From positions 1-64,000 of the forward strand of contig DATHOE010000044.1 in the NCBI GenBank assembly GCA_035485275.1: 64,000 nucleotides of DNA, written 5' to 3'. This stretch comes from DAIDJD01 sp035485275 (GTDB taxonomy: Bacteria; Oederibacteriota; JAJYGY01; DAIDJD01). Numbering within the stretch: position 1 is the stretch's first letter; every line of letters starts with the position of its first letter. A program made the translations under genes and the position numbers. Shown here piece after piece: positions 34,564-43,181 of this stretch. A model generated the notes under the pieces. The model worked only from the letters and a program-made list of their open reading frames with translations. It searched no databases and was not told the DNA's origin.

Positions 34564-36744
34564 TCAGCGGACCCGCTTTTCCTGCTCAAGGCTGAGGTCC
34601 AGGGCGTCTCCGTCCGAGAGGGCCTCCTCAGGCCCGACGCCGCGGCCGTTCAAGCTGATCTTCAGCCTGCCGCTCTCCAGCCAGGCAGCCAGTCCCAGGC
34701 GCAGTATGCCTTCGGCCACCGTGCGGCAGGGGCCGCCGCGCTCCACGCGCAGGTCCGCGCCGTCGATCAAAAACTCGTCCAGGCCCGTTTCGCGGCCGTT
34801 CATCCAGACCCGTTCGACCCGGTCCAGGGGGGCGTAAACGCCGTTGAGGAGCACGCTGACCGCCCCCGTGGCGCCGTCCGCCGCTGTCCGCTGGCGGGCC
34901 GCCTCTCCGGGGCCCCACAGGTCCCTGATCCGCTCCTGGAAGCCGGAGCCCGGCTCGAATTCCACCCGGTCGGAGGCCGCCACCGCGCTGTCCAGGGGCG
35001 CCTCGCGGCCGTTGAGCCTCAGGCTGTAATTGCGCTGCAGGAGCACCCGCGGCTCTCCCTCGACGGTGACGGCGATTTGGCGGTGGATCAGGCCCTCCAG
35101 GTCCACGCCCTCGGATTCCAGGAGGCGGCGCAAGCTGAGCCCCGCGCGGACCTCGAGGCGGGCCCGGTCGGGCAGCCGGGCGTCCAGGTCCTCGACCAGG
35201 AGTCCGTCCGCCGTGAACTCCAGCGGCAGGGAGCGGGCCTCCCCGTTGTAGTGGAAGCGCCCCCGCGTAAGGCCCTCGCGTTCCAGGGCCTCGCGGTAGC
35301 TCAGAAGGCCGTCCTGGCCCTGTTCGGCGTCGATGAAGGTGAGGCTGTCCCCCTCCTTGAGCGGCGAATCGAGCGTCGCCTTGGATCCGCCGATGAACAG
35401 GCCGCAGGCGCCGCCCATGCCGCCCTTGGCCACGCGTTCCTGGCCGTTGACGCTGTATAGGGTCGCCAGTCCGGTGCGGCCGTGGAAATGGCCGCGCTCC
35501 TTGCCCGCGGCCAGCAGGGCGTCGAAGGCCGTGAAGGACTGCTTGAGGTTGACCGCCGTCACTTCCTTTCCGTTGACCTGGAAGCGGACGAAGGGCAGCC
35601 CGCGCCGGGCGTGGGCGGAGGCGGCGATGCCCAGGGGCGTCACGGCCCAGGGCCACAGCAGCCCTTCGGGAAGGCCGGCGAAGGAGTTTTGCGCGGAAAG
35701 CGGCCGGTGCCCGACCCGTTCCGGGGCCAAGGACAGCGCCGCGGCCAGCGCGGAGGAGGCCCCCGTCAGCAGGCTGCCGCCGCCGGTGAGGATGACGGCG
35801 CGCGGGGCCTTCCCGTTGTTGAGGGCACGCAGCGCGTCGGCGCACTCCTTCGCCCATCGCAGGCGGGCGGGGCCCAGCTCGCGTTCGAGGTCCTCCGCGG
35901 AGACGCTGCGGCGGACGCCGAAGATGTCCGTGACCTCGGCGCCTTCGCCCGCGGGGGAGCGCTTGAGCGCCTCGGCCTGCATGAAATCCAGCAAAAACGC
36001 GTCGGCCAGGCGCTCGGTGACCTCGTCGCCGGCGACCGGGACCATGGTGTAGGCGTCCACGCGTCCGTCGCGGGTGAGGGCCACGTCCGAGGTCCCTGCG
36101 CCCACATCCACGAGCCCCAGGTTCAGGCGCCGCAATTCCTGGGGCACCATGAGCTGGACCGCGGCGATGGGCTCCAGGGTCAGGCTCTCGGCCGTCAATC
36201 CCGCCTCGGCGAGGGCCGCCTGCAGGGAGTCCAGGGCCAGCTTGGGCAGGAAGGTCGCCAGGACCTCGATGGCGACCTCCTCCCCCTTGTGGCCTGTGAG
36301 GTCGGCCAAGGGCTGGCCGTCCAGGGTCGCCGACAGGACGCTGTAGCCCACGCAATGGGCCCCGGCCTGGACGCGGGGGTCGGGCAGGGACGAACGCGCC
36401 TCGCGCACCGCCTGGTGCTCCATGGCCGCGACTTCCTCGCGGCTCATCGCTTCTTTGCCGCACTTGAAGACGAGGCGGGCGCGGCTGACGGCCAGGGACC
36501 TTCCGGCCACGGCAACATGGGCCTTTCTCAGGCGCAGGCCGCTGTCGTGCTCCAACTGGGCCTTGACCTCGGCGATGATCCGCGCGGCCTGGCTGATGAC
36601 GTGGACCTGGCCGTCCATCATGGCCCTGCCGGGATGCTCGCACACGGCGTAGTGGGCGATGCGCGGCAGCCCCGCTCCGGCGCTGTCCACCAGCACGCCG
36701 CAGACTTTGCGGGTCCCCACGTCGAGTGAAAATTCCGGCTGCAT
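34564..36744 (-). CDS. FtsA-like actin-fold ATPase with beta-grasp-like C-terminal repeats
   Basis: This 726-residue protein has an FtsA-type N-terminal half (~1-390). Visible are the phosphate-1 loop FSLDVGTRKVCGVLVD, AHVAVAGRSLAVSRA of the 1C region, phosphate-2 LGLVDVGAGTSDVALT and adenosine motif AVILTGGGSLLTG. The C-terminal ~330 residues are not part of FtsA. They look like four or five short modules of the form NGxx..L...GD.V.f (for example FQVNGKEVTAVNL, LRLNGREAPLD, VLLNGVYAPLD, ISLNGRGVG), reminiscent of beta-grasp domains. It lacks an obvious C-terminal amphipathic membrane helix. It sits between cheC and topA, away from ftsZ. A filament-forming or scaffold role is inferred only. 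Confidence 0.7.
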   Translation of the reverse strand: MQPEFSLDVGTRKVCGVLVDSAGAGLPRIAHYAVCEHPGRAMMDGQVHVISQAARIIAEVKAQLEHDSGLRLRKAHVAVAGRSLAVSRARLVFKCGKEAMSREEVAAMEHQAVREARSSLPDPRVQAGAHCVGYSVLSATLDGQPLADLTGHKGEEVAIEVLATFLPKLALDSLQAALAEAGLTAESLTLEPIAAVQLMVPQELRRLNLGLVDVGAGTSDVALTRDGRVDAYTMVPVAGDEVTERLADAFLLDFMQAEALKRSPAGEGAEVTDIFGVRRSVSAEDLERELGPARLRWAKECADALRALNNGKAPRAVILTGGGSLLTGASSALAAALSLAPERVGHRPLSAQNSFAGLPEGLLWPWAVTPLGIAASAHARRGLPFVRFQVNGKEVTAVNLKQSFTAFDALLAAGKERGHFHGRTGLATLYSVNGQERVAKGGMGGACGLFIGGSKATLDSPLKEGDSLTFIDAEQGQDGLLSYREALEREGLTRGRFHYNGEARSLPLEFTADGLLVEDLDARLPDRARLEVRAGLSLRRLLESEGVDLEGLIHRQIAVTVEGEPRVLLQRNYSLRLNGREAPLDSAVAASDRVEFEPGSGFQERIRDLWGPGEAARQRTAADGATGAVSVLLNGVYAPLDRVERVWMNGRETGLDEFLIDGADLRVERGGPCRTVAEGILRLGLAAWLESGRLKISLNGRGVGPEEALSDGDALDLSLEQEKRVR

Positions 36745-36781
36745 TCCGTGTTTCCCTTCCCCGCGCGTCCTCAGGATCCCG

Positions 36782-37381
36782 TCAAAAGGATCCGGCCGCG
36801 TTCTCGATCAGCATGTCCTCGCTGCCGGCGTCGATGAAGAAGAACAGACGCCCGGAAATCCCGGTCTCCAGGACCGTGAAACTGTTGTCGACGTACAGCA
36901 GCCTGCCGTCCCGTCGTTCGACGCCCTCCGCGGACATCTCCAGCACGGCCTCCGACAGGTCGAAAAGCAGGGCCGGCACGCTGGGCATGAGCAGGAGCCC
37001 GCTGAAATCGCACAGACCCGTCAGGTATGCCGAGACCATGATGTTGCCGGTCTCCTTGATGGTGGAATGGCCCAGCTCGTTGAGCGCCTTGGTCGCGCCC
37101 GCGGGCCTGCGCAGGAGAAGGTCCACCAGCTCCACAGCCGCGTTGCGCGGCAGCCACACCAGGATGCGCCCGCCCGCGTCGCCGACCACGTGGAAGCCGA
37201 CGCCGGCCACCAGGGCCTGCGGGTCGCCGGACAGGCCGGACAGGTCCCCGGCGCCGGCCTCCCCCACGCGGGGGACGCTGATCATCACCGTGCGGTCCGT
37301 GAGCTGGCCCAACGCCGTCGCGGCATGGGCCGCGCCGATGTTGCCGGCTTCGCTAAGGATGTCCAAACGCAGTTCGTCCAC
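36782..37381 (-). CDS. cheC: CheC-family CheY-P phosphatase (copy 1)
   Basis: This 199-residue protein has the two helices that carry CheC active sites: LSEAGNIGAAHAATALGQL near the N-terminus and IKETGNIMVSAYLTGL near the middle (Glu and Asn of each are catalytic in Thermotoga CheC). CheC removes phosphate from CheY and works with CheD. GTG start, seven bases after the cheA stop. The fragment is complete but distinct from the second copy at 43174-43818 (different spacing and C-terminus), so they are not a recent duplication. Confidence 0.9.
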   Translation of the reverse strand: MDELRLDILSEAGNIGAAHAATALGQLTDRTVMISVPRVGEAGAGDLSGLSGDPQALVAGVGFHVVGDAGGRILVWLPRNAAVELVDLLLRRPAGATKALNELGHSTIKETGNIMVSAYLTGLCDFSGLLLMPSVPALLFDLSEAVLEMSAEGVERRDGRLLYVDNSFTVLETGISGRLFFFIDAGSEDMLIENAAGSF

Positions 37382-37388
37382 GATTCGT

Positions 37389-39479
37389 CTATAGGTCCAG
37401 CAGGGACGGCAGGTCCAGTATCAGGCAGACGGAGCCGTCGCCCAGTATGGTCACGCCTCCAAAGCCGCGCACGGACTTCAGCGCGCGCACCAGGTTCTTG
37501 ATGGCGATCTCTTGTTGCCCTTGCACCTCGTCCACCAGCAGGCCGACGCGGCGCTCGCCGGAGTCGACCACCAGCACGGTGACCAGGCCGTGGGCGCCCC
37601 CGCCCAGGGCCGCGGGCCCCAGCCCCAGCAGTTCGCCGAGGCTGTACAGGGGCAGGATCTCGCCCCGCAGGGAGACGCTGCGTTCGGATCCGGAAACGAG
37701 CAGCTCGCCGGCCGAGTATTCCACGGCCTCCAGCACGTTGGCGACCGGGGCCATGTAGGTCTCGGAGCCGACCCGCACCCGCAGCGCCCGGATGATGGCC
37801 AGGGTGAGCGGTACCCGTATGCGGAAGCGCGCGCCCCGGCCCGGAAAATTCTCCACGCGCAGGCTGCCTCCCAGGGCCTCGGCCCTGGAGCGCACCACGT
37901 CCACGCCCACGCCGCGGCCGGACAGCTCGGTGACCCGGCTGGCGGTGGAAAAGCCGGGCGAAAAAATGAGGGCCACCGCCTCCTCCTCGCTCAGGCGGCG
38001 GGCGGCCTCGGCGTCCAGGATGCCCTTCCTCACGGCCACCTGGCGGATCCGTTCGGTGTCTATGCCGGCGCCGTCGTCCTCGACCGAGATGACCACGTGG
38101 TTTTTGTCGCGCCTGGCCTCCAGGCGTATCGTCCCGACGGCGGGCTTGCCCGCGGCAGAGCGTTTGGCGGTCGGCTCGATGCCGTGGTCCGCGGCGTTCC
38201 GCAGCAGGTGCACCAGGGCGTCGCCGATCTCGCTGAGGATGCCGCGGTCCAGCTCGATTTCGCCGCCCTCAAGGGCCAGCTCCATGGGCTTGCCCGAGGC
38301 CCGGCTGAGGTCGCGGATCAGGCGCGGGAAGCGGCTGAAGACCTGGTCCATGGGGACCATGCGCGCCGCGGTCACCTCCTGCTGGAGCTCGTTGACCACG
38401 TGGTCGACCTGGATCAGCGCCTCGTTCAGGTCCTTCAGCGCGTTGTCCCGCGCGATCTGGGTCAGGCGTATCTTGGCCGTGACCAGCTCCCCGACCAGGT
38501 CCAGCACCTTGTCCAGGCGCTCGACGCTCACGCGCACGGTCTGGTGCAGGGCCGCGGTCGCCGCGGCCGCGGGAAGCGGGTCCTCTCCGTTTTCCGGCTC
38601 CTGGGTCTCCGCCGCCGGCGCCTGGACCAGGGCCTCCGCCACGGGCTCCGGCAACGCCGCCCCCGGCGCGGACGCTTCCGGCCGGGCGGGGGGGGAGAAA
38701 AGCGGGGCGCGCAGCTCCGCGCTGCTCACCTGCGCGACCTCCAGCACCCGCAGGACGGCCTCCTCCTGGTCCCGCGCGGCCGCGTCCCCGGAGGTCCACA
38801 GCTCGAAGTCGGGGCCGAAGGCGCCCTCCTCCAGGCCCTTCCCGGCCGGACGCGTGGCCACGACGGAGCCCAGGCGCTCCAGGGCCTTGCGCACGAGCAG
38901 GGCCCGCACGCCTTTGAAGGCGCAATCCTTCACCAAGGACACCGTCAGGCGCACCACCACGGGCACATCGGCCAGGGCCCGGGTCACGGCCAGGCGCGAA
39001 TCTTCGTCCCTCGGCAGCAACGCTTCGATCTCCGCGGGAAAGGCCGCCTTGGAAGGCGGCGGGGCCTGGGCGACCTTGGGGCCCTGCGCGGGCCCGCCGC
39101 CCTTTTCCAGGCCCCGAAAACGCTCCAGGACCGCCGCCTCAGCCGGCCCGCCGTCGCCGCCGGAGGCCACGTCGCCCAGCATGAGGGTCATGGCGTCCAC
39201 CGAGGCCAGCAGGGCGTCGGCCAGTTCCGGGCCGGCTTCCCGTCCGCCCGAGCGCACGGCCTCCAGCACGTCCTCCATGGCGTGGCAAACGCGCGTGAGG
39301 CCCTCGTAGCCCATCGTGGCGGACATGCCCTTGAGGGTGTGGGCCGCGCGGAAGAGGCTGTCCACGGCTTCGCGGGCCTCGTCGGCGCGCTCCAGCTTGA
39401 GGGCGCCGTCGCTGAGGGCCTGCAGGTTCTCCTGGGCCTCGGCCACGAACAATTCGCGGTATTCCGCCATGCCGCTCAC
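37389..39479 (-). CDS. cheA: Chemotaxis histidine kinase CheA
   Basis: This 696-residue kinase has an Hpt domain with phosphorylated His ~47 (LFRAAHTLKGMSATMG), a P2-like region, an Ala/Pro/Glu linker, a dimerisation helix pair (LDKVLDLVGELVTAKIRL), and an ATPase with VHLLRNAADHGIEP, ISVEDDGAGID and SGRGVGVDVVRS. It ends in a CheW-like domain. It phosphorylates CheY and CheB in response to receptors. I use the GTG at 39479, which overlaps the cheB stop and has GGAG upstream; the ATG three codons later is the alternative. Confidence 0.97.
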   Translation of the reverse strand: MSGMAEYRELFVAEAQENLQALSDGALKLERADEAREAVDSLFRAAHTLKGMSATMGYEGLTRVCHAMEDVLEAVRSGGREAGPELADALLASVDAMTLMLGDVASGGDGGPAEAAVLERFRGLEKGGGPAQGPKVAQAPPPSKAAFPAEIEALLPRDEDSRLAVTRALADVPVVVRLTVSLVKDCAFKGVRALLVRKALERLGSVVATRPAGKGLEEGAFGPDFELWTSGDAAARDQEEAVLRVLEVAQVSSAELRAPLFSPPARPEASAPGAALPEPVAEALVQAPAAETQEPENGEDPLPAAAATAALHQTVRVSVERLDKVLDLVGELVTAKIRLTQIARDNALKDLNEALIQVDHVVNELQQEVTAARMVPMDQVFSRFPRLIRDLSRASGKPMELALEGGEIELDRGILSEIGDALVHLLRNAADHGIEPTAKRSAAGKPAVGTIRLEARRDKNHVVISVEDDGAGIDTERIRQVAVRKGILDAEAARRLSEEEAVALIFSPGFSTASRVTELSGRGVGVDVVRSRAEALGGSLRVENFPGRGARFRIRVPLTLAIIRALRVRVGSETYMAPVANVLEAVEYSAGELLVSGSERSVSLRGEILPLYSLGELLGLGPAALGGGAHGLVTVLVVDSGERRVGLLVDEVQGQQEIAIKNLVRALKSVRGFGGVTILGDGSVCLILDLPSLLDL

Positions 39480-40555
39480 GGCAGCATCTCCACGACCGCG
39501 GACGCCACCTTGTCCAGGGGCACGATCCGGTCCACGCAGCCGCTCTGCACCGCGGCCCTGGGCATGCCGTAGACCACGCAGCTGTCCTCGTCCTGGGCGA
39601 TCACCTTGGCGTGGCGGGCTTTCATTGCCCGCAAGCCCTTGACCCCGTCGCGGCCCATGCCGGTCAGCACCACCCCGACCGCGCTGGAGCCGTAGACATC
39701 GGCCACCGACTGGAAGAGCACGTCGACGCAGGGGCGCACCCCCAGAAGGGGGGGCTTCTGGTCCAGGCAGGCACGGGCACGCCCGGCCGGGCCTTCCACG
39801 GAAAGGTGCCAGTCGCCGGGCGCCAGGTACACCACTCCGGCCTCCAGGGTCTCCCCGGCCTCGGCCTCCTTGACCCTCACGCTGCTCTCGCGGTCCAGGC
39901 GCCCCGCCAGGCTGCGGGTGAAACCCGCGGACATGTGCTGGACCACCACCACCGGAGCGGCCAGGTCCTTGGGCAGCCCCGGGATGACCACGCTCAGGGC
40001 GCGCGGGCCGCCGGTGCTCGTCCCGATCGCGACGATCCCGCCGTGGTCCGCGCCGCGCACGGCCTTCGCCGCCCTGGCCGGGGGCGCCGCAAGCAGGCCG
40101 CTCAAGGGGGGCAGTCCGGGCCGGAAGGGCAGGCGCTTGAGGTCGATGGCGCTGGCCACCTTCACCTTGGCCAGCAGCTCGTCGCGGACCCGTTCCATGT
40201 CCAGGGACAGCGCGCCGCTGGGCTTCTGCACGAAATCGACGGCGCCGTAATCGAGGGCCCTCAGCGTGGTGTCCGCGCCGCGCGGCGTGTAAGCCGACAG
40301 CATGACGCAGGCCACGGGGTGTTCGCTCATCAGGTAGCCCAGGGTCTGCAGTCCGTCCAGCCTGGGCATTTCAACGTCCAGCGTCACCACGTCGGGATTG
40401 AGTTCGCGGACCTTCTCCACCGCGTCGAGGCCGTCCACCGCCGAGCCCACCACCAAAATGCCGGGGTCCTGCTCCAAAAGCCCCCAGATGACGCGCCGCA
40501 TGAGGGCCGAATCGTCGACCACCAAAACCCTGACCCGCTTCAAGCCCGCGCCCAC
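39476..40555 (-). CDS. cheB: Chemotaxis methylesterase/deamidase CheB
   Basis: This 359-residue protein has a receiver domain with phospho-acceptor Asp ~60 (VVTLDVEMPRLDG) and a methylesterase domain with GIVAIGTSTGGPRALS (catalytic Ser), VVVQHMSAGFTRSLAGRL (His) and VLTGMGRDGVKGL (Asp). It removes methyl groups from MCP glutamates. The start is not certain: GTG 40555, two bases after the cheY stop, gives the normal length; TTG 40543 is possible. Confidence 0.95.
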   Translation of the reverse strand: MGAGLKRVRVLVVDDSALMRRVIWGLLEQDPGILVVGSAVDGLDAVEKVRELNPDVVTLDVEMPRLDGLQTLGYLMSEHPVACVMLSAYTPRGADTTLRALDYGAVDFVQKPSGALSLDMERVRDELLAKVKVASAIDLKRLPFRPGLPPLSGLLAAPPARAAKAVRGADHGGIVAIGTSTGGPRALSVVIPGLPKDLAAPVVVVQHMSAGFTRSLAGRLDRESSVRVKEAEAGETLEAGVVYLAPGDWHLSVEGPAGRARACLDQKPPLLGVRPCVDVLFQSVADVYGSSAVGVVLTGMGRDGVKGLRAMKARHAKVIAQDEDSCVVYGMPRAAVQSGCVDRIVPLDKVASAVVEMLP

Positions 40556-40557
40556 CC

Positions 40558-40923
40558 TCAGGCTTCCAAGGCCCGGGCCGCCGCGTCCAGGACCCTCGAG
40601 GCCTGGAAGGGCTTGATCACAAAATCGCGCGCGCCCGCCTGGATGGCCTCGGCCACCAGGGGCTGCTGCCCCATGGCCGAACACATGATGATCCGCGCGT
40701 CCGGCGATTCGGCGATGATGCGCCGCACGGCCTCGATGCCGGACAGCTCCGGCATGACGATGTCCATGGTCACCAGTGCCGGCTTGAGCGCGGCATAGCG
40801 CGAAACCGCCTCGACCCCGTTGCGCGCCTCGCCCACCACGCGGTAGCCGTTGCGCTCCAGGATGTCGCGCAGGGTGGCGCGCATGAAGGCCGCGTCGTCG
40901 ACGACAAGAACCGTTTTTTCCAT
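40558..40923 (-). CDS. cheY: CheY-like response regulator (copy 1)
   Basis: This 121-residue single receiver domain has acidic pocket VVDDAAFM, phospho-Asp 54 (VTMDIVMPELSG), switch Ser in IIMCSAMGQQ and Lys in FVIKPF. It has no output domain, so it acts by binding a partner. It lies six bases after cheW and two before cheB. It is closely similar to the second CheY (43820-44185), with the same CSAMGQQ stretch. Confidence 0.95.
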   Translation of the reverse strand: MEKTVLVVDDAAFMRATLRDILERNGYRVVGEARNGVEAVSRYAALKPALVTMDIVMPELSGIEAVRRIIAESPDARIIMCSAMGQQPLVAEAIQAGARDFVIKPFQASRVLDAAARALEA

Positions 40924-40929
40924 CGCTGC

Positions 40930-41382
40930 TCAGCCCTCCCCGGTTCCGGATTCCGCGATGTCTTCGAGCAGGCGGTCGAGATCCAGCGCGAAAACAAGGC
41001 GTCCGTCCAGGTCCAATACCGCCGCCACGAAGCGCGCCGCGGGCAAATCCAGCAGGTTGCGCGGCGCCTGCGGCGCCGACTCATCGCAGCGCAGGACCTC
41101 CAGCACCGCGTCGACCATCAGGCCGAAGCTTCCGCCTCCAGCCTCCACCACCACCACCCGCTTCTTCCCTTCGGCCCCCTCGGCCGGGGCCAGGCCCAAA
41201 CGGGCCGAGGTGTCGATCAGCGGCAGCACCTGCCCCCGCAGGTTGAACAGGCCGCGCACGAAGGGCGCCACGCGCGGCATGCGAACGGACTGCACCGGCC
41301 GCTGGATCTCCCGCACACGGTGGATGGGCACGGCGTACTGCCAGGGGCCCAGGCTGAACACCACCCATTGCGCCTCGGCCAC
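40930..41382 (-). CDS. cheW: Chemotaxis coupling protein CheW
   Basis: This 150-residue single CheW domain has WVVFSLGPWQYAVPIHRVRE, FVRGLFNLRGQVLPLIDTSA, FGLMVDAVLEVLR and LDLDRLLEDI. CheW links receptors to CheA. The GTG at 41382 follows the MCP stop by two bases and has GGAGGCCTGAGG in front. The other in-frame upstream sequence belongs to the MCP gene. Confidence 0.93.
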   Translation of the reverse strand: MAEAQWVVFSLGPWQYAVPIHRVREIQRPVQSVRMPRVAPFVRGLFNLRGQVLPLIDTSARLGLAPAEGAEGKKRVVVVEAGGGSFGLMVDAVLEVLRCDESAPQAPRNLLDLPAARFVAAVLDLDGRLVFALDLDRLLEDIAESGTGEG

Positions 41383-41384
41383 CC

Positions 41385-42677
41385 TCAGGCCTCCGCCTTG
41401 AAGCGTCCGATGAGGGCCCCCAACTGCTCCGCCGTCTGCTCCAGTTCGCGGGCCGCGGCGACCATCTCCTGCATGCTGGCGGTCTGCTCCTCGGCCGACG
41501 CCGAAGCCTCCTGGGTGCCGGCGGCGGTCTCCTCCGCCACCGCCGCGATCTCCTCGACGGCCTTGACCACCTGCTCGGTCCCCTGGCGCTGCTGTTGCGT
41601 CATCTGGTGTATTTCCTTGGACAGCTCGTCCACCCTGCGGACGACCTTGATGATCTCCTCGAGGGCGCCGCCGGCGCTGGTGACCACCGCGCGGCCGTCC
41701 TTGAGCTCCGCCGCGCTCTCGGCCATGCGGGAGACGGCCAGCTCCGCCTCGCTCTGGATCTCCCGCACCAGGCGGTTGATCTCGCCGGCCGCCTTGGACG
41801 AGCCCTCGGCCAGCTTGCGCACCTCCTCGGCCACCACGGCGAAGCCGCGGCCGGCCTCGCCGGCGCGGGCGGCCTCGATGGCCGCGTTGAGGGCCAGCAG
41901 GTTGGTCTGGTCGGAGATCCCGGTGATGATCTGGACCACCTGCCCGATCTTCTTGCTCGTGCGCCCCAGCCCCTCGACGGTGCGCGAATTCTCCGAGGCG
42001 CGGGCGCTGATCTCGCTGATCTTCCGGACGGCCTCGGTGACGGCCTCGCCGCCCTTGAGCGCGGAGGTCCACGCGGAGGCCGAGGCCTCGGCGACGGCGG
42101 CCGAGCGCTCGGCCATCTCGCGGACGGTCTGCGACATGACCCCGATGATGGCGTTCGTCTCGCCGGTACGGGAGGCCTGCACCTCCATGCCCCGTGAAAT
42201 CTGCTGCACCGCCGACGAGATCTCCTGGCTGGCGGTGTTCATCTCCTGGGCCGCGGTCGAGAGGCTCAGGGCGTGCTTGCGCACGCTGCCGGACGCGGTC
42301 TTGAGGGCCTTGGCGTTGGCGGCCAAAAAGGACCCCAGCACGCGCAGGCTCTTGGTGGTGTCGTTGAACAGGCCGGCTCCGGTGAAGTCCGGCACTTCCG
42401 CGTCGAACTCCCCGCGGCCGAGGGCCTGCAGGTAGCTGGCCAGGGCCTGCAGGCGCGGGATGAGGACGGTGCGCATCAGCCAGCCGCTGATCAGGGTGGC
42501 GGTCCAGGACAGGGCCAGCGCCAGCAGCACCGAATCCATCAGGTCGACCTTGCGCCCGTCGGCCACAATGACGACCAGCCAACCGGTGGCCAGGCCCAGG
42601 AGGGAGAACAGAAGGCCCAGGGCGACGAGAAAACGCCGGACCGGGTCCCTGACGAAAGCCGGGAGTTGTACGCTCAC
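41385..42677 (-). CDS. Methyl-accepting chemotaxis protein without periplasmic sensor domain
   Basis: This 430-residue MCP has two closely spaced membrane helices (~17-40 and 47-68), a short HAMP-like stretch (RLQALASYLQALGRGEFDAE), then the long helical signalling domain. Its hairpin tip ISDQTNLLALNAAIEAARAG continues into GRGFAVVAEEVRKLAEGSS. Only about ten residues lie between the helices, so there is no extracytoplasmic ligand domain; the signal must come through the membrane or the cytoplasm, for example from partner proteins. It lacks a C-terminal NWETF-type CheR tether. GTG start with GAGGGATGG in front, 12 bases after cheD. Confidence 0.95.
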   Translation of the reverse strand: MSVQLPAFVRDPVRRFLVALGLLFSLLGLATGWLVVIVADGRKVDLMDSVLLALALSWTATLISGWLMRTVLIPRLQALASYLQALGRGEFDAEVPDFTGAGLFNDTTKSLRVLGSFLAANAKALKTASGSVRKHALSLSTAAQEMNTASQEISSAVQQISRGMEVQASRTGETNAIIGVMSQTVREMAERSAAVAEASASAWTSALKGGEAVTEAVRKISEISARASENSRTVEGLGRTSKKIGQVVQIITGISDQTNLLALNAAIEAARAGEAGRGFAVVAEEVRKLAEGSSKAAGEINRLVREIQSEAELAVSRMAESAAELKDGRAVVTSAGGALEEIIKVVRRVDELSKEIHQMTQQQRQGTEQVVKAVEEIAAVAEETAAGTQEASASAEEQTASMQEMVAAARELEQTAEQLGALIGRFKAEA

Positions 42678-42689
42678 GAGTCCATCCCT

Positions 42690-43181
42690 CTAAAGGCGGC
42701 GCGGGGCGGTCCAGGCGGACCACACCCGCACGGAGCCGTCGGAACAATCCAATTCCATGGAACGGCCGCGGTCCCCGCCGCAATCCTCGGCCAGCAGCGC
42801 GACGTTCCACGAACGCAGGCTCTCCCGGGCCGAAAGCAGGTTGCGTTCGCCCAGGGGAAGGGGGGGCACCTCCCGCGGCAGGGCGGCGAACATGTTGGCG
42901 CCGCCCACCAGCCAGGCCCGGCAGGAGGCGGATTTGGCCCCCTGCTCCGCCAGGCTCGCCAGGAGCGCGCCCACGGCCGTGTCGCAGTACTTGGCCGGCG
43001 TCTCCTCGAAGTCCGGCTGGGCCGAGGCCGTGGGCAGCATGCTGTGGGCCAGGCCCCCCAGGCCGGTCTCGGGATCCCACAAGGCCAGCACCACGCAGCT
43101 GCCGATGCCGTGGGCCGCCAGCTTGCCCGGCCCCTTGAGCACCTTCAATTCGGCCATGCCGACCTGCAGGGCCTCAGCCAC
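42690..43181 (-). CDS. cheD: Chemoreceptor glutamine deamidase CheD
   Basis: This 163-residue CheD deamidates receptor glutamines and stimulates CheC. The catalytic Cys ~29 (AAHGIGSCVVLALWD) and His ~46 (GGLAHSMLP) are present, as is the later VGGANMF. Start GTG 43181 overlaps the cheC stop by eight bases, a coupling often seen for the CheC-CheD partners. An ATG eight codons in (43157) would cut the first strand. Confidence 0.93.
   Translation of the reverse strand: MAEALQVGMAELKVLKGPGKLAAHGIGSCVVLALWDPETGLGGLAHSMLPTASAQPDFEETPAKYCDTAVGALLASLAEQGAKSASCRAWLVGGANMFAALPREVPPLPLGERNLLSARESLRSWNVALLAEDCGGDRGRSMELDCSDGSVRVWSAWTAPRRL

Noticed and set aside
32200..35460. Very long plus-strand open frame (over 1000 codons)
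   Set aside because: It is antisense to topA and the FtsA-like gene. Third-position GC bias in high-GC DNA keeps the opposite frame open; the translation has no known domains and is Gly/Leu/Gln-rich.
40930..43080. A single long minus-strand frame through cheW, MCP and cheD
   Set aside because: Only its last ~150 codons (cheW) are real; the rest is out of frame with the MCP and CheD proteins, which show their own motifs.
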